Shown here: positions 16,524 through 26,534 of the stretch, piece by piece
How the letters are laid out: each line of letters starts with the position of its first letter
Position numbering within the stretch: the first letter of the stretch is position 1
DNA from: Rhynchopus euleeides
Lineage: Eukaryota; Euglenozoa; Diplonemea; Diplonemida; Diplonemidae
Reading direction: 5' to 3'
DNA length: 64,000 nucleotides
NCBI GenBank assembly: GCA_963210315.1
Contig: OY723255.1
Location: 2,046,001-2,110,000, forward strand
Notes under the pieces: model-generated
What the model was told of the DNA's origin: nothing
The model's input: the letters and a program-made list of their open reading frames with translations, nothing else
Database searches by the model: none
Made by a program: the position numbers and the translations under genes

Positions 16524-19007
16524 ATGTCACAGGCCGACCTCCACGGGGTCTCCTCCGGTAACACCGGCCCCCAGGCCGGTGGCCAACAGGCCGCCCCCCT
16601 GCCCCCCCTCGTTTTCAACGAACCCCGGGAATACACCCTCGGGCCCCTCCCCCCCCTGTACCGCGCGGCGCATGTCCGCGCCATCCTCCGCCATCTCCAG
16701 TGGGAGGCGCATGTCGAGGAGCCGAAGGACGGCGTAGCCGTCGTCATCGCGGACAGCCCCCCCCCCTCTGGCACCCCCCCCACATGGTCGGTGCAGGTGA
16801 ACGGCAAGGCCGTGGCCCTCACGGACACGGCGATGCTGGAGGAGGAGAAGCGGCGGCTGGCGGAGGAGCGGAAGAAGGGAGAGGAGCTGGACCGCCTCAA
16901 GAGGCGGTACGACGGCCTCCAGGCCAGAGTGCGGGAGGAGCGCGAGGCGGCGGCGAAGGCGGGCCGGGCCGCCAAGTCCAGGACGCACCTGGGGAAGACC
17001 GGACGCGGGGGTGGCGCCGCAGCGGCTGCGCAGCAACACGCGCAGCAGGCCCGCCAGCGCGTGGAGCGGCTCCAGAAGGACCTGGAGCGTCTGGGCCGCC
17101 GCCTGGTGGCCCTCGGCCATGACCCCGCCGCAGCCACCGCCGCCGCCACCGCAGCTGACCCCGGCGCCAGTGCCCCCACGCAGGACGGCGTACCCGCGCT
17201 GCAGCAGGAGGTGCAGCGCCTGCATGATCTGCTCAAGGAGCAGCAGAGACAGCAGGACCTGCAACGGCAGCGCCTTGAGCAACAACTCGCTGCACAACAA
17301 GGCCACCAGCAAGCGACCACGCAAGGGGAGCGCGCCGAAGTGCGGCGACTTCAACAGGAGCTTGGGGAGCAGAGGGCAGCCGCGCAGGAGGAGCACGCCG
17401 AGGTACGGCGACTCCATCAACAGCTCGGGGAGCAGCAAGCCCGGCAGGATGAGCTCCTGCAGCGCCTGGCAGCCCAGCAGCGCCAGCTGGACGACCTCCA
17501 GGAGCGTCCCGCCGCGACCCCCCCTCAGCCTGGCACGCCGAAGGCTGTGCGCGAGCTGAAGACGCAGCTGGAGGGGCAGGGCGTGGAGCACGCCCGAGTG
17601 CACGGGGAGCTGCGCGGCCTGCTTGTTGGCCTGCGCAAGGACGCGGAGAGCGGCCTCGGGGAAGAGCGCCGCAGGGGTGAGGCCCTCGGCGGGAGGGCGG
17701 CGAAGCTGGAGGCGAGCCTCCGGGCAGTGCGGGAGCAGCTGCAGCAGCACGCCACCCGCCACGACCAGGGCGAGGAGCACCGCAACGCCCTGCTCGCGGA
17801 GGTGCAGGGGGCCCGGGAGGCGATGCTGGGGCTGCAGGGGAGCGTGGGGGAGGCGCAGCAGGCACTGCCCCAGCTCCAGGCGAAATCCCTGCAGACGGGG
17901 ATGAGCGGCCTCCGCAAGGAGCTCAAGTCCTTCAAGGACGAGCAGAGGAGGGTGAGCAGCGCGGGGCAGGCAGAGGTCGCCCGCATCACGGCCGCGCTGA
18001 GCGAGCAGCAGCAGAAGGGGGTGGAGCTGCTGTCGCGTATGGCCGCCGTCGCCGATGAGGGGCGCCTCAGCCAAGCCCAGGCGGACGCGCGCCTGACAGC
18101 CGCCCTCGCCGACGTGCAGGCGACAGCGCAAGCGACTGCGGAAGGCCTGCGGGCCGCGAGCGAGCAGCAGCTGGGCGAGCTCCGGGAGGAGCTGGGCAGG
18201 CAGCGCGTGGGCAACGATGCCCAGCAGGCCATGGTGGCGGACGGGCGGCGGCAGCTGGAGGGGATGCGCGCCGAGCTCGCTGAATCACAGCGGGCAGTCG
18301 CGGAGGAGACGAGGGCGCACCTCGCCGAGCTCCACCACCACTACCATGCCCAGCCCGCCCGGGGGAGGCCAGGTGAGCAGCGCAGGAGCCGGTGCCGCTC
18401 CCCGCGGCGGGCCCGCAAACGCGAGGGCAGGGACACCTCCAGGGAACGGGAGAGGGCCTCGGCGACCCTGCAAGAGGTCATCCGCGAGGATGCGCAGGTG
18501 AGGGAGGCGCTGCTCCATGCAAATGCAACGGCAACGGCAGCAACAACAACAGCAACAACGGCGCCACCCCCCCCAGTGGCGGCAACAGCGGAGCCGGCCA
18601 AGACTGAAACGGCAGTCGCGCCACCACCGGCGGGGGCTGACCAACCTGCCCCTACAGCCAACGCTGACCTCGAACCCCCCGCGTCTGATAGCAACAACAA
18701 CACCACCACCGCCACCTCCGCAGCGCCCGCAGCCGCCCCTGCGCCCGGGGATACACCCGTGCCCGCACCGCAGCAGCAGCAGCAGCCTGACCCCGGATGC
18801 GGAGGCGAAGGGCAGCCCCCGGCGTCCGAGCAGCTACCCCCCCCTCAGCAACCCGCGCTCGGGAACAAAGGGGCCGAGGCCGGACAAGGGGACGCGGCAG
18901 CTGATCAGGACGTCAACGACACACCCCGGGTGGCGGGGAAGGGCGCGGGCAAGAACGGCAAGGCACCCCGACTGTGGAGGGGGGCTAAGCGCTACACCCC
19001 CTACTAG
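16524..19007 (+). CDS. LINE ORF1: coiled-coil protein (subfamily A)
   Basis: 827 residues from the first ATG after the SL and 25-nt leader. Residues 1-105 are a Pro-rich globular start; about 108-620 are an extended Gln/Glu/Arg/Ala coiled coil with many heptads. An Arg-rich SRCRSPRRARKREGR patch follows near 635, and a low-complexity Pro/Ala/Thr/Gln tail from 680 on. By analogy with L1-type ORF1 proteins it should multimerise and bind LINE RNA, but no RRM or zinc knuckle is visible. It ends at UAG 19005-19007, and the same frame continues without another stop into ORF2. The copy at 60415-62919 is collinear but diverged. Confidence 0.85.
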   Translation: MSQADLHGVSSGNTGPQAGGQQAAPLPPLVFNEPREYTLGPLPPLYRAAHVRAILRHLQWEAHVEEPKDGVAVVIADSPPPSGTPPTWSVQVNGKAVALTDTAMLEEEKRRLAEERKKGEELDRLKRRYDGLQARVREEREAAAKAGRAAKSRTHLGKTGRGGGAAAAAQQHAQQARQRVERLQKDLERLGRRLVALGHDPAAATAAATAADPGASAPTQDGVPALQQEVQRLHDLLKEQQRQQDLQRQRLEQQLAAQQGHQQATTQGERAEVRRLQQELGEQRAAAQEEHAEVRRLHQQLGEQQARQDELLQRLAAQQRQLDDLQERPAATPPQPGTPKAVRELKTQLEGQGVEHARVHGELRGLLVGLRKDAESGLGEERRRGEALGGRAAKLEASLRAVREQLQQHATRHDQGEEHRNALLAEVQGAREAMLGLQGSVGEAQQALPQLQAKSLQTGMSGLRKELKSFKDEQRRVSSAGQAEVARITAALSEQQQKGVELLSRMAAVADEGRLSQAQADARLTAALADVQATAQATAEGLRAASEQQLGELREELGRQRVGNDAQQAMVADGRRQLEGMRAELAESQRAVAEETRAHLAELHHHYHAQPARGRPGEQRRSRCRSPRRARKREGRDTSRERERASATLQEVIREDAQVREALLHANATATAATTTATTAPPPPVAATAEPAKTETAVAPPPAGADQPAPTANADLEPPASDSNNNTTTATSAAPAAAPAPGDTPVPAPQQQQQPDPGCGGEGQPPASEQLPPPQQPALGNKGAEAGQGDAAADQDVNDTPRVAGKGAGKNGKAPRLWRGAKRYTPY

Positions 19008-19040
19008 GGGGTGAGGCGCCCCCTCAAGGGGGGACCCGGC
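19005..19040 (+). promoter_or_regulatory. Probable UAG readthrough site between LINE ORF1 and ORF2
   Basis: The UAG at 19005-19007 is in frame with both ORFs. Eleven bases downstream CCCCC (19019-19023), loop TCAA, GGGGGG (19028-19033) can form a tight hairpin. ORF2 has no ATG before about codon 105. UAG is a genuine terminator elsewhere in the window (ORF2 itself and the cyclase end in TAG), which argues against code reassignment. This resembles retroviral gag-UAG-pol organisation. Confidence 0.7.
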
Positions 19041-22000
19041 CTACACCCTAAGGCTTCCGGTTCCCCCGGCGGGGGCGCCGACCAGGGGATAGGGGGAGCG
19101 CCCGTGGCGCAGCACCCTCTCGCCGCCGGCGAACCCTCCCCACAACCCCCCCATAGAAAACCAAAACCCGCAGGGACAGGAGTAACCTCTGCGGGACCCT
19201 TAGATAGAGCGAGAGAGCATAGAAGCCACGCCCCTGGGGCAGGAGAACCCCGGGGGCTTCGGGGAGGAGGGGGACAGGAGTACTCCCCCTCCTCAGTAGA
19301 GCAGGACGACCGATGGCTGGCAGAGATGGCGCAACGACTGCTGGCAGTGCGAGAGGCGGTGGCGAAAGATGGCAACTGCCAATACACCGGCCTCGCGGTG
19401 CAATGTGCGGGATGGACGGCGGCCTCTCTCAGAGCAGCTGTAGTCGAAGCCCTGGGACAGGACGCCGAGAGGCGAGCAACCTACGCGCCCGATATAGATG
19501 ACCCCCGGGCACCCCCGTCCTACGACGACTACATCGCGGCGCAGGCACAGAGCGGGGTCTACGGGGACGGGGCTACACTCAGGGTAGCGGCTGAGGTGTT
19601 GGGGGCCCAGGTGTGGGTACTCGGCACTACGGATAGGCTGTACCTGGGGCGCGTCGGGTCAGGCGACAAAGTGATATGCCTCACGTGGAGGCCCTTCCAC
19701 TACGACGTGCTGCGCATCCCCCTCACGCTAGCCAGGGAGTTAGCAGCCTCCACCACAAACAGATGGAAACTCCCCACCGCGACTCCCACCCCTCCTCCAG
19801 TAGCTCCAACCGCAACCGCTGCTACCACAATCTCCCCGTTACGCGGCCCTGCTCCCAGGCCGCCGCCGCGACGCCCCGCGCCGCGGCCAGCGTCTCCTGG
19901 GGTACTCAGGGTGGCGTCAGCCAACGTCACGTCGCTGTCAACCCACTTGTGTGATGTGGCGGACCTGAAGGCAGACGTTGTGGCCCTGCAAGAAACACGT
20001 GTCCCGGACCCCAGCAAGGGCACGCTCAGCAGCTACTTCGCGGCCCACGGCTGGTCCATGCACTGGGGTAAGGGCATGCCCAAGGTCAAGGGGGCCAATG
20101 GCTACGAGCAGACCCGACCCGGAGGAGTGGCAGTCATGGCAAAAGAGGGCCTGGTAGCGCAAGTGGTGCAACCGAAGACCAAGCTGGAAAAGAAGCTGCA
20201 TGACAGTACCCGCCTGGTACACGTGGTGCTCGCAACCAGTAACGGCAAGACAGCGCTCCACATCCTGTGCGTTTATGGTCACTCTGGGATGGAGGTGCGA
20301 GTGCAGCGGGAGACCCTCCTGCAGGAGGCGCTGGACCTCGCAGCCGGCCTGGGGCAGGTGCCCGTGTTGCTGCTGGGGGACCTCAACACCAACCCGGAGA
20401 CCAGTGCCGTCCTATCCCAGGCCTGCCGGGTGGGTGGTTGGACCGATGCGGCGGTCTCATACGCAGAGCTGAAACAGCAGGAAGTTCGGAACACCTGCTG
20501 GGCATCGAAGGAAGGCACCAGACTGGACATCTGCCTGCTGAACCCCTGCGCGGCGCCGGCCTTGCGCTCCGTCGAGGTGGCAGAAAAGGGCGAATACGGC
20601 ATCCCCACGCACTGCCCGCTCTTCGTCGACCTCGATCTCGCCGCCTTCCGCCGACCGAAGCAAATCTGCATCCTCCCCGCCCCCTTTCCTAAGTGCAGGC
20701 CCACGCTCGGGGGCGCTGCCGCCAGAGAGGTGCTGCTGGATGTGCTAACCGCAGAGGAAACGAAAGAGGGTGCAACAGGAGCGCAACTCCTCCGCCGGGC
20801 CTCAGCCTGCAGCGAGAACTTCCTGAAGCGTGTCCACGTGGGCCAACTCGGAAGGCAGGAAACGGCGTACACGGGCAGGGCGGAGGGTTACCACATGCAG
20901 CGGTCGAGGGTGGCCACCAAACACCGCCCCGCCTCCGCCCGAGGAGCGGGCGACAAGAACACCCGGGCGAAGGACAAGCTGTTGGGGAACCTCCGGACCC
21001 TCATCCTGGAGGGCCGCCACCGACTGCTGGAGTCTGCGCCATACCCCCCCACACCCAACGAAGAGCACGCCTGGGGCGCTGCGAAGAAGCGGCTGAAGGG
21101 AGGGGGCCTTCCCCCGGGGCTGGAGGCGGCGCTGGCGGGCACCACCTCACAACTGCCGGACCTCGAGACGATGGAGATGGCCCTTGTCGCCCTGGAGGGA
21201 TCTCAGCGAGGCATGTTCGACGCGCTCCGCGACGAAAGACTCCGCACGTGGAAGGCGAGGATGCAGAAGGCCTGGACGCAGGAGGCGGGGATAGTGTTCT
21301 CGTACCTCGCAGACCGCTTCTGCGCCCCTACCACCTTCATGCGCCGCGAGGATGGCTCCTTCACGGCCTGCCCCAAGGAGGCGGATGAACTGCTGAGGAG
21401 CGATACTGCGTGGGGGGGCTACTTCCGGAAGTATGCGACGACGCCTGAGCCTCGCTGGGACACCTTCCGACAGAGGTACAGCGACTTCCTCCCTGACCCG
21501 GCCGAGATGGAGTGTAAGACCATTACGGCAGAAGACGTTGGGACAGCGCTGGCTAAAATGTCTACATCCACCTCGCCGGGCCTACACGGCTGGAGGGTGC
21601 ACGAGCTGCGGCAACTCCCAGGGGACCTCCTCAAGTTGTTCGCGGAGGTGTTCAATGAGGTCGAGAGATCGGGCGAATGGCCGGAGCAGCTGATGCACGC
21701 CATGATTTGCCTCATTCCCAAGCCCGGCAGCTCAGGTGAGCCGCTGTCGCAGCGCCCCATCAGCATCACTCCCGTGCTGTACAGGGTGTGGGCAGCAATC
21801 CGAGTGAAGCCTGCGCTGAAGTGGCTGGAGAGCATTGCGCCTGAGGACTTGCACGGATGCAGACCTGGCCACGGCGCGGAGGACCTCATCTGGCACCTGG
21901 CAGCACGGATCGAAGAGGCCCACCTCACAGGACAGCCACTGTACGGTGTCGCCCTAGACTTTAAGAAATGCTTCGACACGGTGCCGATTGACCTGACCTT

Positions 22001-25000
22001 CTGTCTAGCTGCGGAGCTCGGCTTCGACGGCCGAGTCCTGCGCACCCTGCGGGCAGCGTACGGGTCAATGCAGCGGCACTTCCGGGTAAGCGGCACTATC
22101 GGGGAGGGCTTCCTGCCAACCAACGGCATCATGCAGGGCTGCCCCATTAGCGTCGTGCTGATCAACGTGCTGGTGGGTGTATGGATGCGCATGGCGGAGC
22201 ACCGGCAGGGCACGAGGGCGTTGTCGTTTGTGGACGATGTGTACGCGGTGACCCCCAGCCCGGGGACCTTGCAAGCAGTGGTGGATGACTCTGCAGATTT
22301 CTCCCACGATACCGGGATGGTAATATGCGCAGAGGTCAAGTCACATGTCTTCTCGACGTCCCCCGAGCCGTTGACCCCGATAGTCTACCGGACACGGGAC
22401 GGCACGGCTACCCCCCTTCGACAGCGCGATAGCTTCGACTGCCTCGGGGCCATGCTGCATGCGCGCCCGCTCGAGGGACCCGAGGTGCCCAAATCGGAGC
22501 GCGTCGCCCGCCGAAAAGAGGGCGCAGAGCAGAACCTGCGCAGGACCTCGGCACTGCCCCTACCGGTGCAGTGGAAGGGGCAGGCAGCAGCGATGACAGC
22601 GGGGTCCAGGCTCTACTACGACGCCCTGGTCACCCGCTGGGAGGACGCCGACATCAGGCGATGGAGGGGGCTCTTCGTCGCCGCGCTGTGGTCCGGACCC
22701 CCCCGCAGGGCGCGGGAGGCTGTGCTGGATGTCCTCCACCATGCACATCGGGTGGACCCCGCCGTCGCCCCCCGCTACCGGCAGATCACCACCTGGGCCA
22801 TGCAGGTCAAGAAGTGGGGCCGCTGCAGGGTTCTGTCTGAGACGGCTTGGGATAGCAGAGTGAGGCTTACAGGGACAGGCCCCTTCGCGCTTTTCCGAGC
22901 GGCCCTTCGGTGGATAGGATGGAGCTGGAGCACGGCGACCACCCTATCTTACACTGATGAAGCGGGACGGAGCATAGTCTTCGACCCCACCGCAGCAACA
23001 ACGAGCGGATGGGGGATCTTCGCTCATGACCTCCGCCAGGCCCTACGTACACAGGTGGCCAAGGCGCTGGCTGGTCGTCGTGACGACTTTGCGGGCGCTC
23101 AGCACGGCATCGACGGGCAAGCCACACGCTGCGTCCTGGAGGGAGAGGGCGCCGCGGTCACGGGATACCAACGGGGCCTCCTTCGTTCCGTCATTGCAGG
23201 GGCGGTGCCTGTCCGAGGGCGCACGGGGCAGGGCGGGATCTGCCGATACTGCAACGCAGGCACCCCCGAGACGGTGATGCACCTATGGTGGGAGTGCTCC
23301 GCGTGGGACCCAATCCGACAAAACCACCCCATTACGGCTGTGGACCGGTCAACCTGGCCACCTTGCTTGGCGTTATGCGGGGTGGCGCCCGCCTTTAGAC
23401 ACGGCATCCCGGAGGACAGGCAGCCCCTGCCACTATCCTTCGCACGCAGGGTGGATATAGTGGCGCAGCTGCACCGCTACTTCATTGCAATCCTCTCGGC
23501 GCGGCAGGAGAAAGATGGACTGCTCGACCGCTCCGCGCGCCACCACCGCACCCTTCACTATCCATGGGGGTGGTGCACACCCAACCCCGAACAGGCCTGC
23601 ATCCCTGTGCGGGCGCCGTCCACTGTCAAACAGACGTGGGGCAAGCGCCCCCCGGAGCTGTGGGTGGCCCTCTGCGACTGGCTGCGGGGCCTGAAATGGG
23701 GGCCGCAGGGAGGGGAGCACACCGTGACCCTCATGGAGTTGGCTGTCGACTTCGAGCTGTCGACCGGCCTCACCCTCCCAGAAGTCGAAACGCGCCGCAT
23801 CCGCCCCCACACACCTGACCCCCCTGAGAGGGGGCCGCGGGAGGCCCGCCCACGCATCCCCGAGGGCGCATCCCCGGGGCTCACCCTCTACTTCGACGGC
23901 GGAGCAAGGGACAACGGCACCCCCTTCGCCCTGGCGGGTGCAGGTGCGGTGCTCTACCGAGACGGCCTCAAGGTGTCGGAAGAGATCCTCCCTCTGCTGA
24001 ACGTACGCAGCAACAACATCGCTGAGTACGAAGGGGTTCGGGCGGGCCTACGGCTGCTCAGAAGGGGCGACCCGCCCCCTGAGGGGAACGTTACGGTGCG
24101 GGGTGACTCGCAGGTGGTGCTGCGACACCTAAAAGGGGAAGCGGTTTGCCGCGATAAATCCCTCCGCCCCCTCTTCCTCAGCACGGCACGGCTGGCTGCC
24201 GACCTCGGGCCCCGGATCACCCTTACGTATGAGCACGTGAAAAGGGAACTCAACGTCGATGCGGACGCCCTGAGCAACGCCGCCATGGACGAGGCTGAGA
24301 GGCAGGGGGAGACCTCGCAGGAGCAGCTGCGGCAGGACTTCGCAGCCTTCCAGAAGAGCATCCTGGGCAAGGCTCACTCGTTGAGGCAGCTCTGCGAGGT
24401 GGTGCGCAAGACTTCCAAGCAACCATGGCACTGTGGCCACACTGCGAGCTCCACTGTCCTCACCGCGATCGGGGGAACCGTGGCAGGGGGCCTGTCCAGG
24501 AGAGCCCAGCTCAGCCCAGCCACCGAGTCGGTGATGCGCAGCCTCCAAGCGCACACGGCAGGCCCGGGCTTGAACCAGCGGGACACAGCCTTCCACTCCC
24601 GCGGCATGGCGTGGGCCGCAACCTTCGCACCGCAGCCCCACTACCCAGAGGGGTGGCAGCAAGCGGCCCAGCAATGGACTGCCAGCAGCCGGCAAGCCAA
24701 CGCCCGGACAGGACGGTCATGGGAACGACGGGGCGTTGCTCCCCGGACTGCCCCCCCTGGAGCCAGACGGAACGCGAAGATGCTTACCTGCGCTCTGCAC
24801 TGGAAACCCCGCTGCGTGGACTGCCGGCGCCGGCGCCTCTCGGAAGAGGACTGCTGCCGGGACCACCACGGGAAGAACGACGGCTTGCAAGTCACCATGG
24901 AATTTTGCAAGACGCATCGCATGGGCCGGTGCGGGGACTGCCACAGCAGTGCGAAATCACTCACACACTGTTGCGGCACGCACCACGCTGGCTATGCCTC

Positions 25001-25070
25001 ACGCCCTCCTCGGAGTGGCACTGAGTTGGCCCCACACTCTAACCCGAGTGGGGCATCCGCTGTGACGTAG
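19008..25070 (+). CDS. LINE ORF2: OTU protease - APE endonuclease - RT - RNase H polyprotein (subfamily A)
   Basis: Numbered from the GTG at 19011 (2,019 residues). OTU-like cysteine protease, about 105-235: KDGNC with C123, YGDGATLRVAAEVL, and FHYDV with H230. APE/EEP endonuclease, about 295-545: N in ANVTS, E328 in LQETR, VYGHSG, GDLNTN with D457, RLDICLLN, and PTHCPLF with H534 (Thr where Asp usually precedes the His). RT, about 860-1130: LDFKKCFDTV, NGIMQGCPIS and FVDD with D1075/D1076. Zinc finger 1411-1429 (C-x2-C..H..C). RNase H, about 1622-1765: YFDGGARDN with D1629, NIAEYEG, GDSQVV and NVDADALSNAA. A Cys/His-rich tail lies at about 1925-1995. The first about 104 codons lack Met, in keeping with production as an ORF1-ORF2 readthrough fusion. 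OTU in a LINE is known in a few protist and algal families. Confidence 0.92.
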   Translation, partial: GVRRPLKGGPGLHPKASGSPGGGADQGIGGAPVAQHPLAAGEPSPQPPHRKPKPAGTGVTSAGPLDRAREHRSHAPGAGEPRGLRGGGGQEYSPSSVEQDDRWLAEMAQRLLAVREAVAKDGNCQYTGLAVQCAGWTAASLRAAVVEALGQDAERRATYAPDIDDPRAPPSYDDYIAAQAQSGVYGDGATLRVAAEVLGAQVWVLGTTDRLYLGRVGSGDKVICLTWRPFHYDVLRIPLTLARELAASTTNRWKLPTATPTPPPVAPTATAATTISPLRGPAPRPPPRRPAPRPASPGVLRVASANVTSLSTHLCDVADLKADVVALQETRVPDPSKGTLSSYFAAHGWSMHWGKGMPKVKGANGYEQTRPGGVAVMAKEGLVAQVVQPKTKLEKKLHDSTRLVHVVLATSNGKTALHILCVYGHSGMEVRVQRETLLQEALDLAAGLGQVPVLLLGDLNTNPETSAVLSQACRVGGWTDAAVSYAELKQQEVRNTCWASKEGTRLDICLLNPCAAPALRSVEVAEKGEYGIPTHCPLFVDLDLAAFRRPKQICILPAPFPKCRPTLGGAAAREVLLDVLTAEETKEGATGAQLLRRASACSENFLKRVHVGQLGRQETAYTGRAEGYHMQRSRVATKHRPASARGAGDKNTRAKDKLLGNLRTLILEGRHRLLESAPYPPTPNEEHAWGAAKKRLKGGGLPPGLEAALAGTTSQLPDLETMEMALVALEGSQRGMFDALRDERLRTWKARMQKAWTQEAGIVFSYLADRFCAPTTFMRREDGSFTACPKEADELLRSDTAWGGYFRKYATTPEPRWDTFRQRYSDFLPDPAEMECKTITAEDVGTALAKMSTSTSPGLHGWRVHELRQLPGDLLKLFAEVFNEVERSGEWPEQLMHAMICLIPKPGSSGEPLSQRPISITPVLYRVWAAIRVKPALKWLESIAPEDLHGCRPGHGAEDLIWHLAARIEEAHLTGQPLYGVALDFKKCFDTVPIDLTFCLAAELGFDGRVLRTLRAAYGSMQRHFRVSGTIGEGFLPTNGIMQGCPISVVLINVLVGVWMRMAEHRQGTRALSFVDDVYAVTPSPGTLQAVVDDSADFSHDTGMVICAEVKSHVFSTSPEPLTPIVYRTRDGTATPLRQRDSFDCLGAMLHARPLEGPEVPKSERVARRKEGAEQNLRRTSALPLPVQWKGQAAAMTAGSRLYYDALVTRWEDADIRRWRGLFVAALWSGPPRRAREAVLDVLHHAHRVDPAVAPRYRQITTWAMQVKKWGRCRVLSETAWDSRVRLTGTGPFALFRAALRWIGWSWSTATTLSYTDEAGRSIVFDPTAATTSGWGIFAHDLRQALRTQVAKALAGRRDDFAGAQHGIDGQATRCVLEGEGAAVTGYQRGLLRSVIAGAVPVRGRTGQGGICRYCNAGTPETVMHLWWECSAWDPIRQNHPITAVDRSTWPPCLALCGVAPAFRHGIPEDRQPLPLSFARRVDIVAQLHRYFIAILSARQEKDGLLDRSARHHRTLHYPWGWCTPNPEQACIPVRAPSTVKQTWGKRPPELWVALCDWLRGLKWGPQGGEHTVTLMELAVDFELSTGLTLPEVETRRIRPHTPDPPERGPREARPRIPEGASPGLTLYFDGGARDNGTPFALAGAGAVLYRDGLKVSEEILPLLNVRSNNIAEYEGVRAGLRLLRRGDPPPEGNVTVRGDSQVVLRHLKGEAVCRDKSLRPLFLSTARLAADLGPRITLTYEHVKRELNVDADALSNAAMDEAERQGETSQEQLRQDFAAFQKSILGKAHSLRQLCEVVRKTSKQPWHCGHTASSTVLTAIGGTVAGGLSRRAQLSPATESVMRSLQAHTAGPGLNQRDTAFHSRGMAWAATFAPQPHYPEGWQQAAQQWTASSRQANARTGRSWERRGVAPRTAPPGARRNAKMLTCALHWKPRCVDCRRRRLSEEDCCRDHHGKNDGLQVTMEFCKTHRMGRCGDCHSSAKSLTHCCGTHHAGYASRPPRSGTELAPHSNPSGASAVT

Positions 25071-25130
25071 GGGTGGGCGGGGAGTGGGCACAGATCCGCG
25101 CAGGGTTACCCACTTAAAACCACTATCACT

Positions 25131-25506
25131 ACACACACACACCCTGTTAGGGCATATATTGTTTGTGACCTGCCTCACCCTGACTCAGGACGAGCAGCAC
25201 CTGGTGTCGTGCTCTTCTGACAAGTCACTCAAGGTGTGGTGCACAGCCTCCCTCAGCTGCCTGCGTACTGTTTTATTGAGGGGTGCTGCGAACTCACTTG
25301 CTGTGTCACAGCCAGGTGATGTTGTTGCCGTACTTACTGCTGACTGTGACACCACCACACTGTACCGCCTCAGCACGGGAGAGTGCCTGGGGAAGGTGGA
25401 CTCAAAGGGCATTGGAGTTTCCCTCAGCCTCTGCGGGAGGTGGGTCTTCACACCAACGAACCGCAGTTATGTCTCTGTGTGTGCTGTGTCTTCCGTTTCA
25501 CCCTGA
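25131..25506 (+). pseudogene. 3' fragment of a Ubl-WD40 gene abutting the LINE
   Basis: It starts inside the (CA)n tract (THTHT) and continues with LLGHILFVTCLTLTQDEQH to the normal stop, identical to the last third of the gene at 12530-13663. The 5' two thirds, including the ubiquitin-like domain, are missing; the LINE 3' end takes their place. The fragment keeps about two WD40 blades and has no start codon of its own. Confidence 0.92.
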
Positions 25507-26008
25507 GTGCAGCATCTCGGAGCCCTGTTTCCCTAGCCCTGTCCCCTCGCCACTGCTGGCGGTCCTGCCTCCTGCTGCACTCTGTTTCGAAGGCTGTTGC
25601 CCTGGCTTGTGGGTCTACCGTTTCTTCCTTGCCCGCAGCACTGCCATCATCCTGTTCCTTTTCTGTGTGTCTAGCTATCTCGTGTTCACATGTGCTCCAC
25701 ACCCACATCAAAGCAGCAGGCTGAAGGGTGGTGGAGGCGTCAAAGCATCATTAAGGACGAAGGAAGCACGGTTGCGGCTTTTTGTGTCAAACGCATCGTG
25801 CTCACAGAAGGCCTTCAGAACGAGAAAGACTGCAGTGGGAGCTGTGCTTTGGAAGTGCAACCCCATCCCACGAAGGCACGGCTCAGCGTCTGCACAAGAT
25901 CCCAATCCACCACTTTGTAGCACACTGTCCTTGATTCCCATCCCCACCGTCACCCTCCAAGAAAGATTTGCAGTTTGTTTCCACGTGCAAGAAAGCGAAA
26001 CCAGCAAC

Positions 26009-26386
26009 ATGGATGTGACTGTGCGTCACAGCGGGACCGGTGACAGCTGTGTCGTCGGAGTTCCGGAAGGCGGGACCGTGGTCAGGCTGAAGGCGGATGC
26101 GCTCAACGAGATGTTCCCGGGTTCTATCAACCCAGCCCGTGAGGCTGCATGCGTCGCAGCCCACAGCGAAGGGTGTGAGGAGGAGCTGGACGATGAAGAG
26201 CGCGTTGCCGACACGGGTCTGGAGGACGGGGGTGCTGTCAAGCTCGTCCCACGCTGGCCCATCGTCAAGGCACCCGCAGTCTACTCATCCACCCATGGCG
26301 CACGATATCTGCCGCATCACACTGTCGAGGTGTGGGGCGCTGTGTGCTGCTGGAGGCACAGCATGCTGTCTCCCGCACTGGGGTGA
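26009..26386 (+). pseudogene. Second copy of the frameshifted Ubl-WD40 stub
   Basis: Identical to 14166-14543, including the frameshift after STHGA and the early stop. Since the lesion is shared, the frameshift predates the duplication. Confidence 0.85.
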
Positions 26387-26534
26387 CCTCCGGGAGTACA
26401 ACTTTGAGGCAAGCTGTCAGTTGATCCCAACCACACCTTCACACACCGCACCGCCACACACTCCAGGAAGGCTTTGCAGTTTGTGTGCAAGAGAGATTAT
26501 TGCAGGAGCAAACGTTGCTCCCCGAGCAAATCCC

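Larger units (their letters stand above)
16460..25130 (+). mobile_element. Full-length LINE (subfamily A) starting with spliced-leader sequence
   Basis: 8.7 kb: SL block (16460-16498), a 25-nt leader beginning GAGGAGAGAGGG, ORF1, one in-frame UAG, ORF2 (OTU-APE-RT-zinc finger-RNase H), a 3' UTR of about 60 nt ending CCACTATCACT, then (AC)n. It has no poly(A). The 3' junction falls in (CA)n that continues as coding sequence of a Ubl-WD40 gene. The 5' junction is not (CA)n but intergenic sequence, so the two flanks do not match a simple insertion. It is nearly identical to the truncated copy at 51129-54210 and diverged from the copy at 54231-62944. Confidence 0.92.

Noticed and set aside
19005-19007. 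UAG as a reassigned sense codon
   Set aside because: LINE ORF2 and the cyclase end in TAG at the expected places, so UAG terminates in this genome; readthrough explains the LINE case better.
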